DNA of 6,259 bases, from NCBI GenBank assembly GCA_964514665.1, contig CAZESH010000263.1, positions 1-6,259 of the forward strand. The letters are read 5' to 3'. The notes below the pieces were generated by a model that was given only the letters and a program-made list of their open reading frames with translations, was not told the origin of the DNA and searched no databases. The first letter of the stretch is position 1. Each line of letters starts with the position of its first letter. The position numbers and the translations under genes were made by a program. The stretch comes from CAZESH01 sp964514665. GTDB lineage: Bacteria; Bacillota; Bacilli; Paenibacillales; KCTC-25726. Of the stretch, positions 6,200 to 6,259 are shown piece by piece.

Positions 6200-6259
6200 G
6201 TGTGTTTATGTTCAAATAAAAAGGGATGGTTTTATCATCGTAAATTCTCTGGTGTGATC
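6197..6259 (+). pseudogene. possible broken start of an IscB-like ORF running off the window
   Basis: One frame is open from after the TGA at 6188-6190 to the window end and reads VVCLCSNKKGWFYHRKFSGVI with GTG starts at 6197 or 6200. A neighbouring frame reads VFMFK then a stop (6202-6219). If one A were removed from the AAATAAAAA run, the joined reading would be VFMFNKKG. This recalls the beginning of IscB proteins (VYVFNK.GKPLMP, from memory). The expected PLMP motif does not follow, so this is at best a decayed or deleted copy. The trace is only about ten codons and could be chance. It carries weight only because it sits where iscB would sit relative to the structured RNA. Confidence 0.15.

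Overview
The window looks like an accessory locus of a Gram-positive spore-former related to Paenibacillus or Bacillus. The basis is a very long RHS/YD-repeat protein with Gly/Asn-rich insertions, strong GGAGG-type ribosome binding sites and mixed base composition. This placement is an inference from style; no marker gene is present.

Layout. (1) Positions 2-4657 hold the 3' part of one huge RHS/YD-repeat gene, open at the left edge. It has tandem YD repeats, two Gly/Asn/Lys-rich insertions, the RHS core end motif (GRF...NLYAYVNNNP...DPTG), a Pro/Gly/Asn linker, and an AT-richer tip. The last 90 residues of the tip resemble the colicin E5 family of tRNA anticodon nucleases. (2) Positions 4677-4964, behind a good ribosome binding site, encode a 95-aa protein whose place and sequence fit the matching immunity protein. 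A clear terminator at 4972-5004 ends this toxin-immunity unit. (3) Positions 5005-5188 are GC-rich, with three strong palindromes in a row and an open frame that looks like the tail of a lost gene. (4) Positions 5169-5681 encode an AT-rich hypothetical protein that looks like the C-terminal fragment of something larger. (5) Positions 5682-6259 hold no convincing complete gene. Most of this stretch (about 5774-6199) is packed with base-paired segments: one perfect 16-bp stem, several contiguous 7-bp hairpins and a possible pseudoknot. It is best read as a large structured non-coding RNA, perhaps the omega RNA (HEARO) of an IscB/IsrB transposon relic, because a short IscB-like N-terminal coding trace follows it.

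How the parts work together. The RHS shell is expected to encapsulate and deliver its C-terminal nuclease into competing cells, and the adjacent small protein protects the producer. The region beyond the terminator looks like the usual debris field behind exchangeable RHS tips: gene remnants, hairpins and a possible transposon-derived RNA. The toxin and immunity calls rest on motif recognition from memory. The omega RNA call is a hypothesis.
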